Origin: Hexactinellida sp. DTS-2022
Lineage: Eukaryota; Porifera; Hexactinellida
Assembly (NCBI GenBank): GCA_028753945.1
Contig: JAPNXP010000014.1
Coordinates: 4,278,001 to 4,342,000 of the forward strand
Direction of reading: 5' to 3'
Length of the DNA stretch: 64,000 nt
Positions 11,622 through 22,519 of this stretch are shown here, one piece after another (the first letter of the stretch is position 1; each line of letters starts with the position of its first letter). A program made the translations under genes and the position numbers. The notes beneath the pieces were generated by a model. The model was given only the letters and a program-made list of their open reading frames with translations. It had not been told where the DNA came from and searched no databases.

Positions 11622-12458
11622 TTTTTTCTCCGTAGACGGTGCCCTGGCCAGAGCTTTATAGTTGATGGGCTTAAACTTTGCATGTAGGTGCGATGGGACC
11701 GTCTAATTTGCACCTGGGGTAACGATTTTTGATTAAGAAATTTTTGACACATCTTTAACACCTTTCAAAATTTGTCTGGTCCATAACACAAAATATGTTT
11801 TACTAAACCCCCAAATTTTATTTCACATTTGGATTCACCATAAAATTCCGCGTCTGATGGGAGAAGAAAACTTTCAATAAAGAGTTTTATTTCTGCCATA
11901 AATGGGGGTTGAAATTTCTTTGTTTACTCACACTTCAGTTTCAGTATAACTGTTAAATCTAATTCCATTGTTTCAACTTGTAATAATTATATTGATTTAA
12001 CTTGTTAAATCTTACTCTATTGATTCAACTTGCGATAATTAAATTGATTTAACTTATAAATTGCAGCTGGCTTCTATTTAATTTACCATACAATGGATTA
12101 AATAAAATAATATAATATAAGGAATTTGTTGACTTAATTCAACTCAACCGTGGATAACAATGCTAAGATAAATAACTAATAATATAATTTATTATCAATA
12201 CATAATGAATGAATGGCATCAAACTCAAGATGGTTTAAGATAGAAACAAACTTCAAATTTATCTACCGTTCCTTGTGACTCGAACCAATTAACAAATGCT
12301 TCTTCACACCTTGGGCGTTGATGACTTGGCAAAAAAAAATCCAAAATTGCAGCCTGCGCCGACAGCATGTTCCTTTGGAGGCACTATCAATAAACAACCA
12401 ACAAAATATAGTGCCACCAAAGGAACATGCTTCGGCACAGGGTGCAATTTTGGATTTT
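11622..12458 (+). repeat. Array unit 7, family A with terminal hairpin
   Basis: Full-length A unit; hairpin 12338-12458. Confidence 0.85.
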
Positions 12459-12461
12459 ATT

Positions 12462-12925
12462 ATTATTATTTATCCGTAGCTCATCCACAGAATAGAGTTT
12501 TATTAACTAAGAGGCCAAATTTTCAGGATATGTGTCTCTTGGGTTACAGATGTGCACCTGGGGTCACGATTTTAGATTACAAATTGTTGGCCACATTTTT
12601 GCACCTGCTTATTGTTAGAAAAAGAACAATAAATAGTTCGCGAATACTTAATTTATATGCATTCGATAGAGAATTAAATTCTACACCTTTTCACAGTGCA
12701 CGAATCTTTGAATTGGGCTTCGTTTGTGCCACAATAGAGTTGCAAGTTTCCTTTTTTATTAACACTTTAGTTCAATTGAAAGTGTTAATCTAATTCTATT
12801 GTTTCAACTTGTAATAATGATATTGATTTAAACTTGTTAAATCTTACTCTATTGTTTCAACTTGTGATAATTATATTGATTCTACTTGTGATATCGAATA
12901 GGCTTCTATTTCAACTTGTTACCTT
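12462..12925 (+). repeat. Array unit 8, truncated family B head
   Basis: B head and proximal body only; homology ends about 12925, after which 12926-13048 is AT-rich sequence with no feature that I can see. Confidence 0.75.
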
Positions 12926-14117
12926 CAGATTGTTGTATCTTTAGGTATTCATTCCTAATTATATATACCACAAATTTGGGCTTTAAAAATTCAAACTAAA
13001 CTTATCGATTATTAATTCATTTGATTATTGCTATTTTTGCTATTAATTATTGGTACAATTGCACAATCTTACACCCCCCTACTTTTTCAAAGATGGTCAA
13101 AATCACTGTATGCCACGTGATAGAACCCGTCGAGACATGAAGATTGAGCTAAAGATCACTAAAATCGGTTAAGAAATAAAAAAGTTAAAATTTTTTTAGC
13201 TCATAAGCCAAACTCTATGGGAAAAATTGAAATCATCACTGATGCCAAATATACTATAAAATAGTATTGTAGTAGCATAGTTATGTGCATACAAGCCAAT
13301 TTACATGTCTAACACTTCACTTCGTTATTACGGTGTCAGATTCATTTTATCAGATTCCTATTCTAAATTTCAAATCTCCAGTTTAATATTTATTCTACTA
13401 AATGCTAAGCTACATTATTCATTATTTCAACTGTTATTAGATTCTTAATTGTAGTGGGTCAGTTTTCAAATGACTGACTTAGGTAGTTTATATTTTATGT
13501 CCGTATCCTCTCCACAGAACAAAGTTTCATTTTGAAACTAAGAGCTCAAAATTTCAGGATATGTCTCACAGGTTATAGATGTCACCCTGTATTTTCAATC
13601 CCGATCCTTTTTCCTGATTTCTCTTACTTTTAACCAAATCCCAAAAATCCAGTCAGTCTTAATAAATTAACCAACAGTATGGCAATTTCTGAGTTGTTAA
13701 TTCCTTTCCATTCTAATTAAACAAGCTGAATATACATTTAGAATCAAACCAAGTTATTTGTTGTTAGTTTTATTATCTATTAACCAGGGGCCTTATTCAC
13801 TATCATTTCATAAACTTAAACTAAGTCTAAACAAAGTTTTGAATTAGTTTAGGCTAAGTTTACTTAACTTCGCAAAACTTATCTGCAAACTTAGTTTTGT
13901 ATAAACTTAAACTTAACTTAAATTATTATTTCCTCGCAATCTACGAACATTTTTACTTGATCAATCTATTACCTTCTTTAATTGCAAATTATTTTCCAGT
14001 GAAATATCAAAACACGATTCCACCACCCAAAAATTAGGATATAGTACAGTAGTGTTTATATACTACAAGAATGTGAGGTACGTATAATAAATGAATTAAT
14101 AAAATAATTTTCAAATA

Positions 14118-14301
14118 CAGGTAAACCTCCCAAAGCGGCACCCATCGGGAGAATGATTTTGTGCCGCTTCTCGGAGGTTGCCGCTTTGGGAAGTTGCTCG
14201 TAAGGTAAAACTCCCAAAGCGGGACCCATCGGGAGAATGATTTTGTGCCGCTTCTCGGAGGTTGCCGCTACTCGGAGGTGCCGCTTTGGGAGGTTTACCT
14301 G
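14118..14301. mobile_element. TA-flanked MITE, same family as 9438-9621
   Basis: 184 bp, same CAGGTAAACCTCCCAAAGCG termini in inverted orientation and TA on both flanks; nested inside the Merlin-bearing element. Confidence 0.88.
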
Positions 14302-14368
14302 TAGTACAAGCATATTAAAATGAAAAAATCATATAAGTCTGGTAAGAACTAGACTTAAATTTTTAGTT

Positions 14369-14683
14369 CAGTGGTTCGCATTGGGCCAACCTGGGGTACA
14401 TGAACCCCTTGGGGGTGCACGGGTCAAGGAGTGAGTGAATATTGAGCATTTTAAAGTCAACTATTTTTTATTATAATCTGCAAGTGCATTCTGACTACTT
14501 GACTATATTGATTGATTACTATTGTGTTCTGTGAGTAGTGAATATTCTCCTGTCTATTATATTAATTACATAAAATAGTCGGGGTCAATAGAGTCATTCA
14601 GACTTAGGTATCTCCTGGGGGGTGCACAACCAAACTTTCATGTATCAGGGGGTGCACTAGTAAAAATAGTTTGGGGAACACTG
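14369..14683. mobile_element. hAT-type MITE, 315 bp
   Basis: Termini CAGTGGTTCGCA and, inverted, CAGTGTTCCCCA; flanked by TTTTAGTT and GCTTAGTT, six of eight matching, as expected for an aged 8 bp target duplication. Confidence 0.65.
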
Positions 14684-14697
14684 GCTTAGTTTAGCAC

Positions 14698-14841
14698 CAG
14701 AGGCGTAGCTTGCACCTATGCCGCCCGGGGCGGATACATTTAATGCCGCTTTATGCCGCCCCTTAATATTGCCGCCCCTTCATTTATGCCGCCCCTTAAT
14801 AGTGCCGCCCCCCCCGCCCCCCCCCCCTAGCTACGCCCCTG
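14698..14841. mobile_element. hAT-type MITE, 144 bp, with 8 bp target duplication
   Basis: Termini CAGAGGCGTAGCT and, inverted, CAGGGGCGTAGCT; exact 8 bp duplication TTTAGCAC at 14690-14697 and 14842-14849. Interior is repeats of ATGCCGCC and a C-rich run. Its CAGGGGCGTAGC end is shared with the element inside the carnitine acyltransferase gene. Confidence 0.85.
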
Positions 14842-14897
14842 TTTAGCACAAACTAAGTTGATAAGTTTAGAGAATAAATGCAACACGATACTTAGTA

Positions 14898-15007
14898 CAG
14901 TCGAAACCGGTTTTTTCTAACCAATTCTTTGCATGGAAATAAAGTAAGAAAAAACCGATTTATAATAGTTAGAAAAAACCGGTGTTAGAATAAACCGGTT
15001 TCGACAG
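14898..15007. mobile_element. Short TA-flanked MITE, 110 bp
   Basis: Inverted termini CAGTCGAAACCGG and CTGTCGAAACCGG, TA on both sides; pogo/Tigger-like by appearance. Confidence 0.7.
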
Positions 15008-15158
15008 TAATTCGTTGGATTGTAGGTAACAAATTATAATCGTGTATGGTGAACTTTATCTAATCGATTAAGAATTTAGGAAATGGAAGCCACTGCATCG
15101 TGGATTATCAATTGTTTAATAATACAATTTAACAATTACCAAATTACAGGAAGTACAA

Positions 15159-16106
15159 TTAAACTACTGGGTATTGATCCCTTATTTCTTTAATTAAATT
15201 GGAGAAAGTAGCTTCTATATATTTTTTTCTCCAACATATTTCGGCCAGATAGGTGTCCAATAGTTCCGGATTTGTAGTCATGGAGTTCCTCATCCTTTTT
15301 TTTGCTTGACCCCAAGTACTTTCCACAGTTTGGGTATGTACACCAGTGCTGGGATTTACAAAATTTACGCTGTGGTTAACGGTTAAGTGTTGGAATGTGC
15401 TAGCAGGAATTAAATTATACGAGGCCCATTCATCAGAGTAGATAGTAGTCCCAGGGAGAATATACTGCTGTATGATTGGGACTAAAGTTGCTGCTGTCCG
15501 ATTAAGTACAGGGATCATAAAAACCTCCTTTGTATCTCTATCAATTCCTCCAAATACCCATTGACCTGAAAGTAAACGACCTCTGGAATATTTTCTGTGC
15601 CCGAATTTTGATTCATCTATTTCAACGATATGTCCAGGTCCGCCAATTGGTTTGGGATTAGTTAAAAATACTTCAACACACAAGTCACGAATAAAGTTCT
15701 TCCAATCAGTGATTGTATGTTCTCCCCAACCAAGATTCTTGTGTAAAAATGCCGTTGTTTGCAGATTATCAGCCCAGAAATAGAGAAATTCTACCAATTC
15801 GGGTAATGGTACATTGGAACCTTCGAAAAATGAACCAATCCTCAGTGATGCGAACTTTTTACAGTTTTTTTCCGGACATCTCCACCCCTTTCCTTCTGAT
15901 ATACCCGAAAATGCACCAGGACGCATCATGCTACCGCATTTACATAGCATCCCTCTAGCTAAAAGTCCATTAGTCTGCAACCACGTGATACAGGTATTTT
16001 CATCAATAGTAACAGCACGAAAAAGTTGCTTTAATGTCATTTCATTATCAGTAGGGAAGATAGTAGGAACCATCAAAGGTTGGAATGAAGGAGCAATTGC
16101 CATCAA
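15159..16106 (-). CDS. Merlin (IS1016/ISXO2-like) DDE transposase
   Basis: Intact 315-residue ORF. An N-terminal zinc-binding region (C55, C57, C77, C82) precedes an ISXO2-like DDE catalytic domain: D164 in EIDESKFG, D225 in IYSDEW and E262 in TVESTW, with the expected spacing. FGHRKYSRGR and GQAKKRMRNS are typical of the family. Merlin elements are eukaryotic relatives of bacterial IS1016 that move by cut and paste. The absence of stops and frameshifts suggests recent activity or a young copy, in contrast to the eroded MITEs beside it. It lies centrally in the 13049-18619 inverted-repeat element. The start is the first ATG of the frame (Met-Met); a downstream Met12 or Met23 is possible. Domestication is not excluded. 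Confidence 0.88.
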   Translation of the reverse strand: MMAIAPSFQPLMVPTIFPTDNEMTLKQLFRAVTIDENTCITWLQTNGLLARGMLCKCGSMMRPGAFSGISEGKGWRCPEKNCKKFASLRIGSFFEGSNVPLPELVEFLYFWADNLQTTAFLHKNLGWGEHTITDWKNFIRDLCVEVFLTNPKPIGGPGHIVEIDESKFGHRKYSRGRLLSGQWVFGGIDRDTKEVFMIPVLNRTAATLVPIIQQYILPGTTIYSDEWASYNLIPASTFQHLTVNHSVNFVNPSTGVHTQTVESTWGQAKKRMRNSMTTNPELLDTYLAEICWRKKYIEATFSNLIKEIRDQYPVV

Positions 16107-18060
16107 TGATCAATGAAAGAATAATTACGTGTGGTATGTAAATGTGAAATTTTAGAATTGTCTTCTCTGAAACTCTTTTATATTAATATAAGTGGTGATT
16201 TGTATGCCATTTTGGAATTTAAGGTATCTAAGGTCTTTACTACTTGTGGTTTGTATGACACTTTTATGAAACCAACCATTGCTTAACAATTATCATTCCA
16301 ATTGTAATTTTAAAAAGTTAGTATGAACTACAATTGACTAATTTAGAGTGCTTCCAATTGGATTGAGGGTTTCTTATTGAATTAAATTATAATCATTCAT
16401 TACTGCATAAAAACCATTGAAATGATTGCAAATACGTATACTATGTATAATTCTGTTTCATAATAACACAAAACAGAACATTATTATAATAGGATCTACG
16501 TACTTCGAATTTCAGGAGGAACCTACTTTGTATTTGGGGAGCAGGAGTCGGCGCGGCGCTCCAAATTTTGAACATTATTCATTTTTATGAATTATTACAA
16601 TTCCTTCAGGTAAATCACTAATGCCAATCCTAATTGATTTCCCTAAGAAGAACTCCAACCCAATGATTCATGTATCAAAGAATCTCTTAAATAATTGGTT
16701 AAGAAATTTAAACAATTTTTAGGAATCAAGAATCGTGATAAAAGCTTTTAATTTGTGAAAATTTATGTTCAATTGTAGTTAATTTGGTAAAAGCTCTTCG
16801 GAGTCTGTCGTTTCGCGATAGTACACTCATTAATATTGACTATTAAGCATTAAGCAGGATTTATTAATTTAAGAAATAAATTCACAACAAATTAGAATCA
16901 TTTTAGGCTCAAGAAGTTTGCAGAAATAATGGTCGGTAAACATATACGATTTATTTTTAAAATTATCCTCTGAGTAGTTAAAAGCAACTCCATATACACT
17001 CATGAAGTTTGTTTACTCTGTATGACATAAAAATAAATGTATCAGTTGCATGGCTGTAAATAAATCATTTTTCCCAAAATCAAATCATTTGAAATAATTG
17101 GTTTGATTTAAAACCCTGATTGAGATGTTTTAGAATTGTTTATTAATGATGTAATTCATGTAAATGATGTTATTTGATATGAAGAAGTTGTGAAGAAGTT
17201 TTAATTAATTAATGTGAACCTTCTGGAATTTCTAAAATCCGCCAACGCTTCTCATATTATCTAAGTATTTCTAGACAAACTAATATGTGGATACCTCTTT
17301 GGGGGTAACAGACAACTCTGCTTGAAATGATACAAAGGCGCATAGGATTCTGATTTTATTTCCATTCTAGTATTTATTGATAGGAATTTCAACACATGTA
17401 AGAATATTGCAGTAATCTGGAAGGGGCTTATTTATAAAATATTATTAATGTTGACAAATTTATCTCCAAGATTACTATTGTAGGTGGTCATTTGGTAAAA
17501 CAGTATAATAATAGCATGTGTTATAAAACAGGCATTAAGCAACTAGTATATATTTGATTCTTTCGAACTCAGTCTATTCAAAATAGGGGTACAATCGAAA
17601 TTCGGAAATACGGTGCTCTCATATTTGACATTTTTGGATCCAAATTTCCTTCAAATCTTTTCTGAAGTTAATGGATAAGCACATTTAAATAAAAATATAC
17701 ATTCAATCGAGTTTCAATAAATTTGTAAATTTGTTGTTACTAAGAGAACTTTCTAAAATAGATCATGTCTGAAAATTAGTTGATAATGAGAAATGTCGCT
17801 AATAAGCAATGTTGAAACCAATTAGTACAATATTCGGGTTGATACAGAATATCAGCATTTGGGATTTGGTTGGCAACCAGATATATTCGGTTGACCAGAT
17901 AGTACTTTTCAGTTGATCAGGTACATAATGAAGGGCAGAGGAAGCAATTTAAACTTGGTATGCCTAAATTAAACGTATCGTCGTAGCTAGCTACAGCATG
18001 GCGGTACGCGTCTCAAGTTATAGGTTTTAATTATTATACAGACGAATAATTAAATAATAA
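16107..18060. other. Non-coding interior of the Merlin-bearing element
   Basis: About 2 kb of AT-rich sequence with no credible ORF, repeat or RNA gene. Confidence 0.5.
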
Positions 18061-18665
18061 TCTAATAACAGTTGAAATAATGAATAATGTACGCAAGGGT
18101 GGGGTTGGCTAACCGATCTGAGTCAAAAAAATTTAATACTTTATACATTAATTTACCAATAACTCTGCTGTTATTCAACAGACGGGCTAACTGCTTAATA
18201 AAATCTCTAACCGTTAACCGATGTCAGCAACGGTTACCGAATTCAGCCTTAAATGTAGCTTAGCATTTAGTAGAATAAATATTAAACTGGAGATTTGAAA
18301 TTTAGAATAGGAATCTGATAAAATGAATCTGACACCGTAATAACGAAGTGAAGTGTTAGACATGTAAATTGGCTTGTATGCACATAACTATGCTACTACA
18401 ATACTATTTTATAGTATATTTGGCATCAGTGATGATTTCAATTTTTCCCATAGAGTTTGGCTTATGAGCTAAAAAAATTTTAACTTTTTTATTTCTTAAC
18501 CGATTTTAGTGATCTTTAGCTCAATCTTCATGTCTCGACGGGTTCTATCACGTGGCATACAGTGATTTTGACCATCTTTGAAAAAGTAGGGGGGTGTAAG
18601 ATTGTGCAATTGTACCAATTTATTACCTGCGTGCTGAGATGAACAATTTTTACCAAATGTAATTA

Positions 18666-18764
18666 CAGTACAACCGCAATTTCCGAACTTCAATTATCCG
18701 AACACCTCGATTCTCCGAACATTTCAGTTGGCCCCTTGAAATTCGGATAATAGGGATTGCACTG
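18666..18764. mobile_element. TA-flanked pogo-like MITE, 99 bp
   Basis: Inverted termini CAGTACAACCGCAATTTCCG and CAGTGCAATCCCTATTATCC, TA on both sides, interior with TCCGAAC words. Lies just upstream of the Helentron leader exon. Confidence 0.75.
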
Positions 18765-18878
18765 TACTAATTAATGTGCCAAATTGTCTATTCTTTATAT
18801 AATTTAATTAATAAATCAGTTTATCATTTTTGAATAACTTTCTAAACGCTTATTAGTTAAAATTTTATTTGAATAGAT

Positions 18879-19076
18879 ATGATTTCAATCGAGCTTTGGC
18901 GAGCAAGAATTGGAGGCTGGGGAGGAAAAGGTAGAATGAGATCAGCATGTAATAGTCCCCATAGTTTCAATCCCATTACGAAACAGACTGATCCAACAAT
19001 CGCACTATCGTGTTGCCTGTTATTGATAGTAATCAGGATACTCCTAGTGATCGGCGGAGTAGAGTTAAATCCTGGA
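18879..19076 (+). CDS. Helentron exon 1, left part: hydrophobic leader and start of 2A-like motif
   Basis: ATG at 18879 opens a 66-codon stretch: a basic/Gly-rich start, then a hydrophobic segment at residues 41-58 (signal-anchor-like), ending GGVELNPG at residues 59-66. The matching right half after the MULE supplies the next codon, Pro, which completes the GVELNPGP pattern of 2A-like peptides, where the ribosome skips the Gly-Pro bond. Hydrophobic leader plus 2A is known at the start of some non-LTR retrotransposon and immune-receptor ORFs. The usual Asp two residues before Glu is Gly here, so activity may be reduced. As it stands, the frame now runs into the MULE and stops at 19103. Confidence 0.7.
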
Positions 19077-19084
19077 TTTCTAGT

Positions 19085-19192
19085 CAAAACGGCCACAAAC
19101 TAAAACGGCCACAACCAAAACGGCCACAACCAAAACGGCCACAAACCAAAACGGCCACAAACCAAAACGGCCACAAACCAAAACGGCCACAG
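19085..19192 (+). repeat. Left subterminal minisatellite of the MULE
   Basis: Tandem copies of AAACGGCCACAAACCA and the shorter AAACGGCCACAACCA; mirror-oriented partner at 21442-21557. Confidence 0.9.
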
Positions 19193-19224
19193 TCTCAATA
19201 CCTATTAATAACTAGTAATTTCAT

Positions 19225-19262
19225 TACTGTGCCATTATACTAAAGTATAGTCGGCACAGTGA
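19225..19262 (-). repeat. Stray copy of the ~35 bp palindrome inside the MULE
   Basis: A diverged copy (CTATACTAAAGTATAG variant core, one side GTGCCATTATAC) lies between the left minisatellite and the transposase stop, showing that this palindrome also occurs away from the large arrays. Confidence 0.7.
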
Positions 19263-19384
19263 AACAAACAATGTAAGAAAATGTAATTATTATTAATAAG
19301 GAAATAACAAAATGAGACTTTAAATATTGATAGTGAATATAAATATTTTAGATAGATAAATAAAATGACCTAAAGTATGATTTG

Positions 19385-21292
19385 TTATAATTGAGGTCCA
19401 TTAAGCCTAGAGCAAGCGCGTAACATTTGACTAGCTGATACTGTCCCTTGAGAATATTTTTCCCATAGAGTGAATATTGCAGCCTGCATTTTCCTGTAAG
19501 TTAACCTTTGATATCTTTTCAATTTATTTTGAGAAACTAGATGTAGTTGTAGTGTGATTATTTGAGACTCTTTATATAAAAGCTCTATCAGAACATAAAA
19601 CTGTAATTGACCTCTTCGAGCTCTACTATTAATTCTTAAATGCCATCCTTCGACGTCGTTATTGGTACGTACAGTTTGATTGAATACACACCAATCTTTC
19701 GGTTGCCACTGTCCAGCGATCCATGTACTATCTATATAAGTTGTCAGTTGATGTTCAATATCACTACTGGCGCGCTCTTCTAGATTTCTGAAGGCAGGTT
19801 CTATGTGCTCGCATGGAAGAAATGGTAGAGCCATTAATCTTCGACAAAAGTCATGGGTTGAATTGTTATTCATGTATTGTGACTGCAAACCCAAGATTTG
19901 AATCTTTCTCCATACTGCCTGTGTCCAATGGAAGGAACAACCTTGAAGTACCACTCCTGGGTATACTTTTGGAAAAGCTTTCCATAAAGCCAATTCAAAA
20001 TCCATCACTGCACTTCTAACAGCTGGTGCACCGGGAAGAGATTCTAATACCTTAGTTAATACTTTTCTGTAATCCCTTTTGCGTTTTCCCGACATTAGAA
20101 CAAACACTAATGGTAGCTGCTTAATTGAGCTTTCAGATTTCACGAAAGCATGAATAGAAAATAGTTGGGTAAATGGTTCCTTAACGATTTTAAATGTCCC
20201 GTCCAAATACCACTTTTTAGCCCTGCATAAAATATTTAGCATTTGGTCTGTAGCAAATATGAGATGTCTTCGTTCATCAACCTTGATGTCTCCACGTAAA
20301 AAGTTTCCAGGAATATAGTCCATATTTACTTCGAAGTCTAAATCAACAGGATCTTGAGGTCGAATAGTCTGTCTGGCGCGGTTTGCAGCTCGTGCTAGAT
20401 TAGTTAGACTTGGTTGTAAATTATTTGTAAAAGGTATGAGTGCATTTTCGACTATCTCAGCAGCAGGAACAAATATTTCACGTTTGGCTCTATTTATTAC
20501 GAATACCTTTAGCTCTGGCTTAAAGTTTACTTCTGGATTTGCTAAATGGTTGTGGGCATTGATCCCACGAGTAAACAAATTACCGCGTTGAATAATCGTT
20601 GCTGGACAAATCAAAGACTTATTACGTACGCTACAACGCCAATAGTTTACCATGTTCCTTCGAATTTTTATTATGTAGGAATACCCAACCTTCTCTATCA
20701 ACAGATCTTTTCCCTTCTGTGAGGAGTTTGTAATAACACGGAATGTCGGGATATCATCAGTTTGGGTGTTACCAGATTCTAAAATAGATCCGTCAAGTGA
20801 GGATTCTTGTAAAGCATCTGGAATAATAAAATCTGGAAATAAGTTTGTATTTTCGGTCGAAATATTAGGGATATCGATTTCGTCTGAATCATCGAAGATC
20901 AGATCATTAGTTAGATCTTGAGTGAATTGATTTGGCAAATGCGCAATGGATGGGGTTGGAAAATCAACGGGCGAATTGATTTGCTCATATGATAGGGCAC
21001 AACTGTTTTCTTGAATAGAAAGTGGTGATACTATTGTACTTTCCAAAAGTGGCAAATCTTCAGAATGCAGTTCAAGGTTCATCCTTTCTAAACAAGATGC
21101 GCATTTCCACACTATTTCTTCTTCTCCTCTTACCGCTCTCCGATAACAGTGACGTGAGATGCCAGTTTTACATGTGCGATGCTGCCAGAATGAACAATTT
21201 TCACATTGAATCGCTTCCTGCCTTGGCCTTACCGTTTGGCCACATTCCAGACACGGATCAACCACTGCTCCATTTAGTGTATTATCTGACAT
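19385..21292 (-). CDS. MULE transposase with PHD finger and FLYWCH domain
   Basis: Intact 635-residue ORF. Domains in order: PHD-type zinc finger at 14-67 (C14, C17, C30, C33, H38, C41, C64, C67); acidic linker 75-185; FLYWCH-type finger at about 188-250 (C220, C229, H247, H249); MULE catalytic region with D364 in WYLDGTF, D431 in VMDFE, CxxH at C452/H455 and E548 in NNDVEGWH. FLYWCH fingers bind element ends; a PHD finger suggests chromatin reading, possibly target choice. The gene fills the element between its two minisatellites. Start chosen at Met1 because the PHD begins 13 residues later. No stop or frameshift is seen, so this copy may be functional. Confidence 0.9.
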   Translation of the reverse strand: MSDNTLNGAVVDPCLECGQTVRPRQEAIQCENCSFWQHRTCKTGISRHCYRRAVRGEEEIVWKCASCLERMNLELHSEDLPLLESTIVSPLSIQENSCALSYEQINSPVDFPTPSIAHLPNQFTQDLTNDLIFDDSDEIDIPNISTENTNLFPDFIIPDALQESSLDGSILESGNTQTDDIPTFRVITNSSQKGKDLLIEKVGYSYIIKIRRNMVNYWRCSVRNKSLICPATIIQRGNLFTRGINAHNHLANPEVNFKPELKVFVINRAKREIFVPAAEIVENALIPFTNNLQPSLTNLARAANRARQTIRPQDPVDLDFEVNMDYIPGNFLRGDIKVDERRHLIFATDQMLNILCRAKKWYLDGTFKIVKEPFTQLFSIHAFVKSESSIKQLPLVFVLMSGKRKRDYRKVLTKVLESLPGAPAVRSAVMDFELALWKAFPKVYPGVVLQGCSFHWTQAVWRKIQILGLQSQYMNNNSTHDFCRRLMALPFLPCEHIEPAFRNLEERASSDIEHQLTTYIDSTWIAGQWQPKDWCVFNQTVRTNNDVEGWHLRINSRARRGQLQFYVLIELLYKESQIITLQLHLVSQNKLKRYQRLTYRKMQAAIFTLWEKYSQGTVSASQMLRACSRLNGPQL

Positions 21293-21441
21293 TAGTTACG
21301 GTAATAATACATAATTTGATTATTTTCTTGATTAAATACTTACAAAAGTATAAATGTTGTGATAAATCACTTTGTACAAATTATAAAAGACCTACAATTC
21401 ATGGTGTCACTTAATAACCTCTCTATTGTTACAATTAAATT

Positions 21442-21557
21442 GTTTTGGTTTGTGGCCGTTTCGGTGTGTGGCCGTTTTGGTTTGTGGCCGTTTTGGTTTG
21501 TGGCCGTTATGGTTGTGGCCGTTTTGGTTGTGGCCATTTTGGTTTGTGGCCGTTTTG
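21442..21557 (-). repeat. Right subterminal minisatellite of the MULE
   Basis: Inverted-orientation counterpart of the left array (copies of TGGTTTGTGGCCGTTT), with a few substitutions such as CGGTGTGTGGCC. Confidence 0.9.
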
Positions 21558-21577
21558 ACCTGCATGCAAATCCTGGA

Positions 21578-21632
21578 CCTACCGGAGGAGATCCTAATGC
21601 CTCACCTTCCCAAGATTTCTCCTCTGAAACAG
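21578..21632 (+). CDS. Helentron exon 1, right part: Pro after NPG and start of mature protein
   Basis: Directly after the second AAATCCTGGA, codons read P-T-G-G-D-P-N and on to a phase-1 splice donor (ACAG|GTAATG, intron from 21633). If the MULE and one duplication copy are removed, this reads in frame with 18879-19076. The acceptor before 22520 (CTTTTAG|AT) has the matching phase, so the leader joins the Met-Asp-Ile start of the next exon through an Asp codon. Confidence 0.6.
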
Positions 21633-22519
21633 GTAATGTAATTAACAAATTTTCATTTAGTTAGCAATTTCTTGTGAAGTATTTCACAGCGATTATACAT
21701 TTAATTAATTTATCTATGAGAGGAGTAATAAATAATTTAATGTGGTGCCGCGACTCTTCTAGTATAACTCGAATTACTAATTAAAAATACACAGATGGTA
21801 TCGCCTAAGGATGTTTTTCAATTATCATTAAAATGAATACATCGCTACATAATTCTAGGTTCTATTAATTCATTTTTTTGCATTAATGAGCATCTTCTCC
21901 ATTGTAATTACATTATAGTTTACTGATACTATAAGAAATTACATTAACCTAAATTTACCTACTAGTCTAATAATAATGACTGTTATTATTTTTAGCTTAG
22001 TTGTTTGTAAGTGAAGATGTGTTTCATATCAAGTACAATGAAAACACATAGAACATTTACAGTGATGATGATTTCAATTCTATTATTCTAATTAGTATGT
22101 TAATTAATACTACGAACACGTATTTCTATTTGTAATATTTATACTATTGTATACTTTAATTAGTTACCGCCTATTCTTGTTTGAATTCTTTACAATTAGG
22201 AACATTAATTAAAGATTTATCCCTGTACCTACAATACATATCTATTAATTAAAGGCTTGTGGGACCAAAATTTGGGTGCGGACTGTGCCAACCAGAATAT
22301 AAATTACTTGTTTATCGGCCATTTATTTTTTCAAATACGACGCTGTGCGGAATTTATTTTTCAATAATGTACTAACTAGCAATATATATTATATTATATT
22401 ATCCTAAGTCAAACAATAAAGATTACTTTTATATTCCATTAAATAAAAGAATCACAAAGCAACGTCCATTATTGAACTTATACTACGCAGGGAAATTACT
22501 ACCTTTTATAATCTTTTAG
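21633..22519 (+). other. Inferred first intron of the Helentron gene
   Basis: 887 bp between donor AG|GTAATG and acceptor CTTTTAG. AT-rich with no credible ORF. Inferred from splice-site words and phase agreement only. Confidence 0.5.

Larger units (their letters stand above)
13049..18619. mobile_element. 5.6 kb inverted-repeat element carrying a Merlin transposase
   Basis: Both ends share ATTGGTACAATTGCACAATC in inverted orientation, followed by closely matching arms: left about 13049-13452, right about 18061-18619. The right arm has about 160 bp (18091-18250) absent from the left. The transposase at 15159-16106 lies between the arms, as do several nested MITEs. I could not settle the target duplication (TATTA-like words flank both ends). 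Merlin elements normally have short termini, so the long arms may instead belong to a different element hosting a Merlin copy. Confidence 0.6.
19077..21567. mobile_element. Complete MULE DNA transposon with 10 bp target duplication
   Basis: Flanked by the exact duplication AAATCCTGGA at 19067-19076 and 21568-21577. Just inside each end lies a minisatellite of about seven 16-18 bp copies of AAACGGCCACAAACCA, in inverted orientation on the two sides (19085-19192 and 21442-21557), followed by the transposase gene on the minus strand. Mutator-like elements commonly have 8-10 bp duplications and complex terminal repeats. The exact duplication and intact transposase suggest a young insertion. The outermost bases differ (TTTCTA left, GCATGCAG inverted right), so the formal ends are uncertain by a few bases. 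Confidence 0.85.

Noticed and set aside
21359..21664. Plus-strand ORF with a Val/Phe/Trp-rich repetitive start before NPGP
   Set aside because: The repetitive part is translation of the MULE minisatellite; only the part after 21577 is Helentron sequence.
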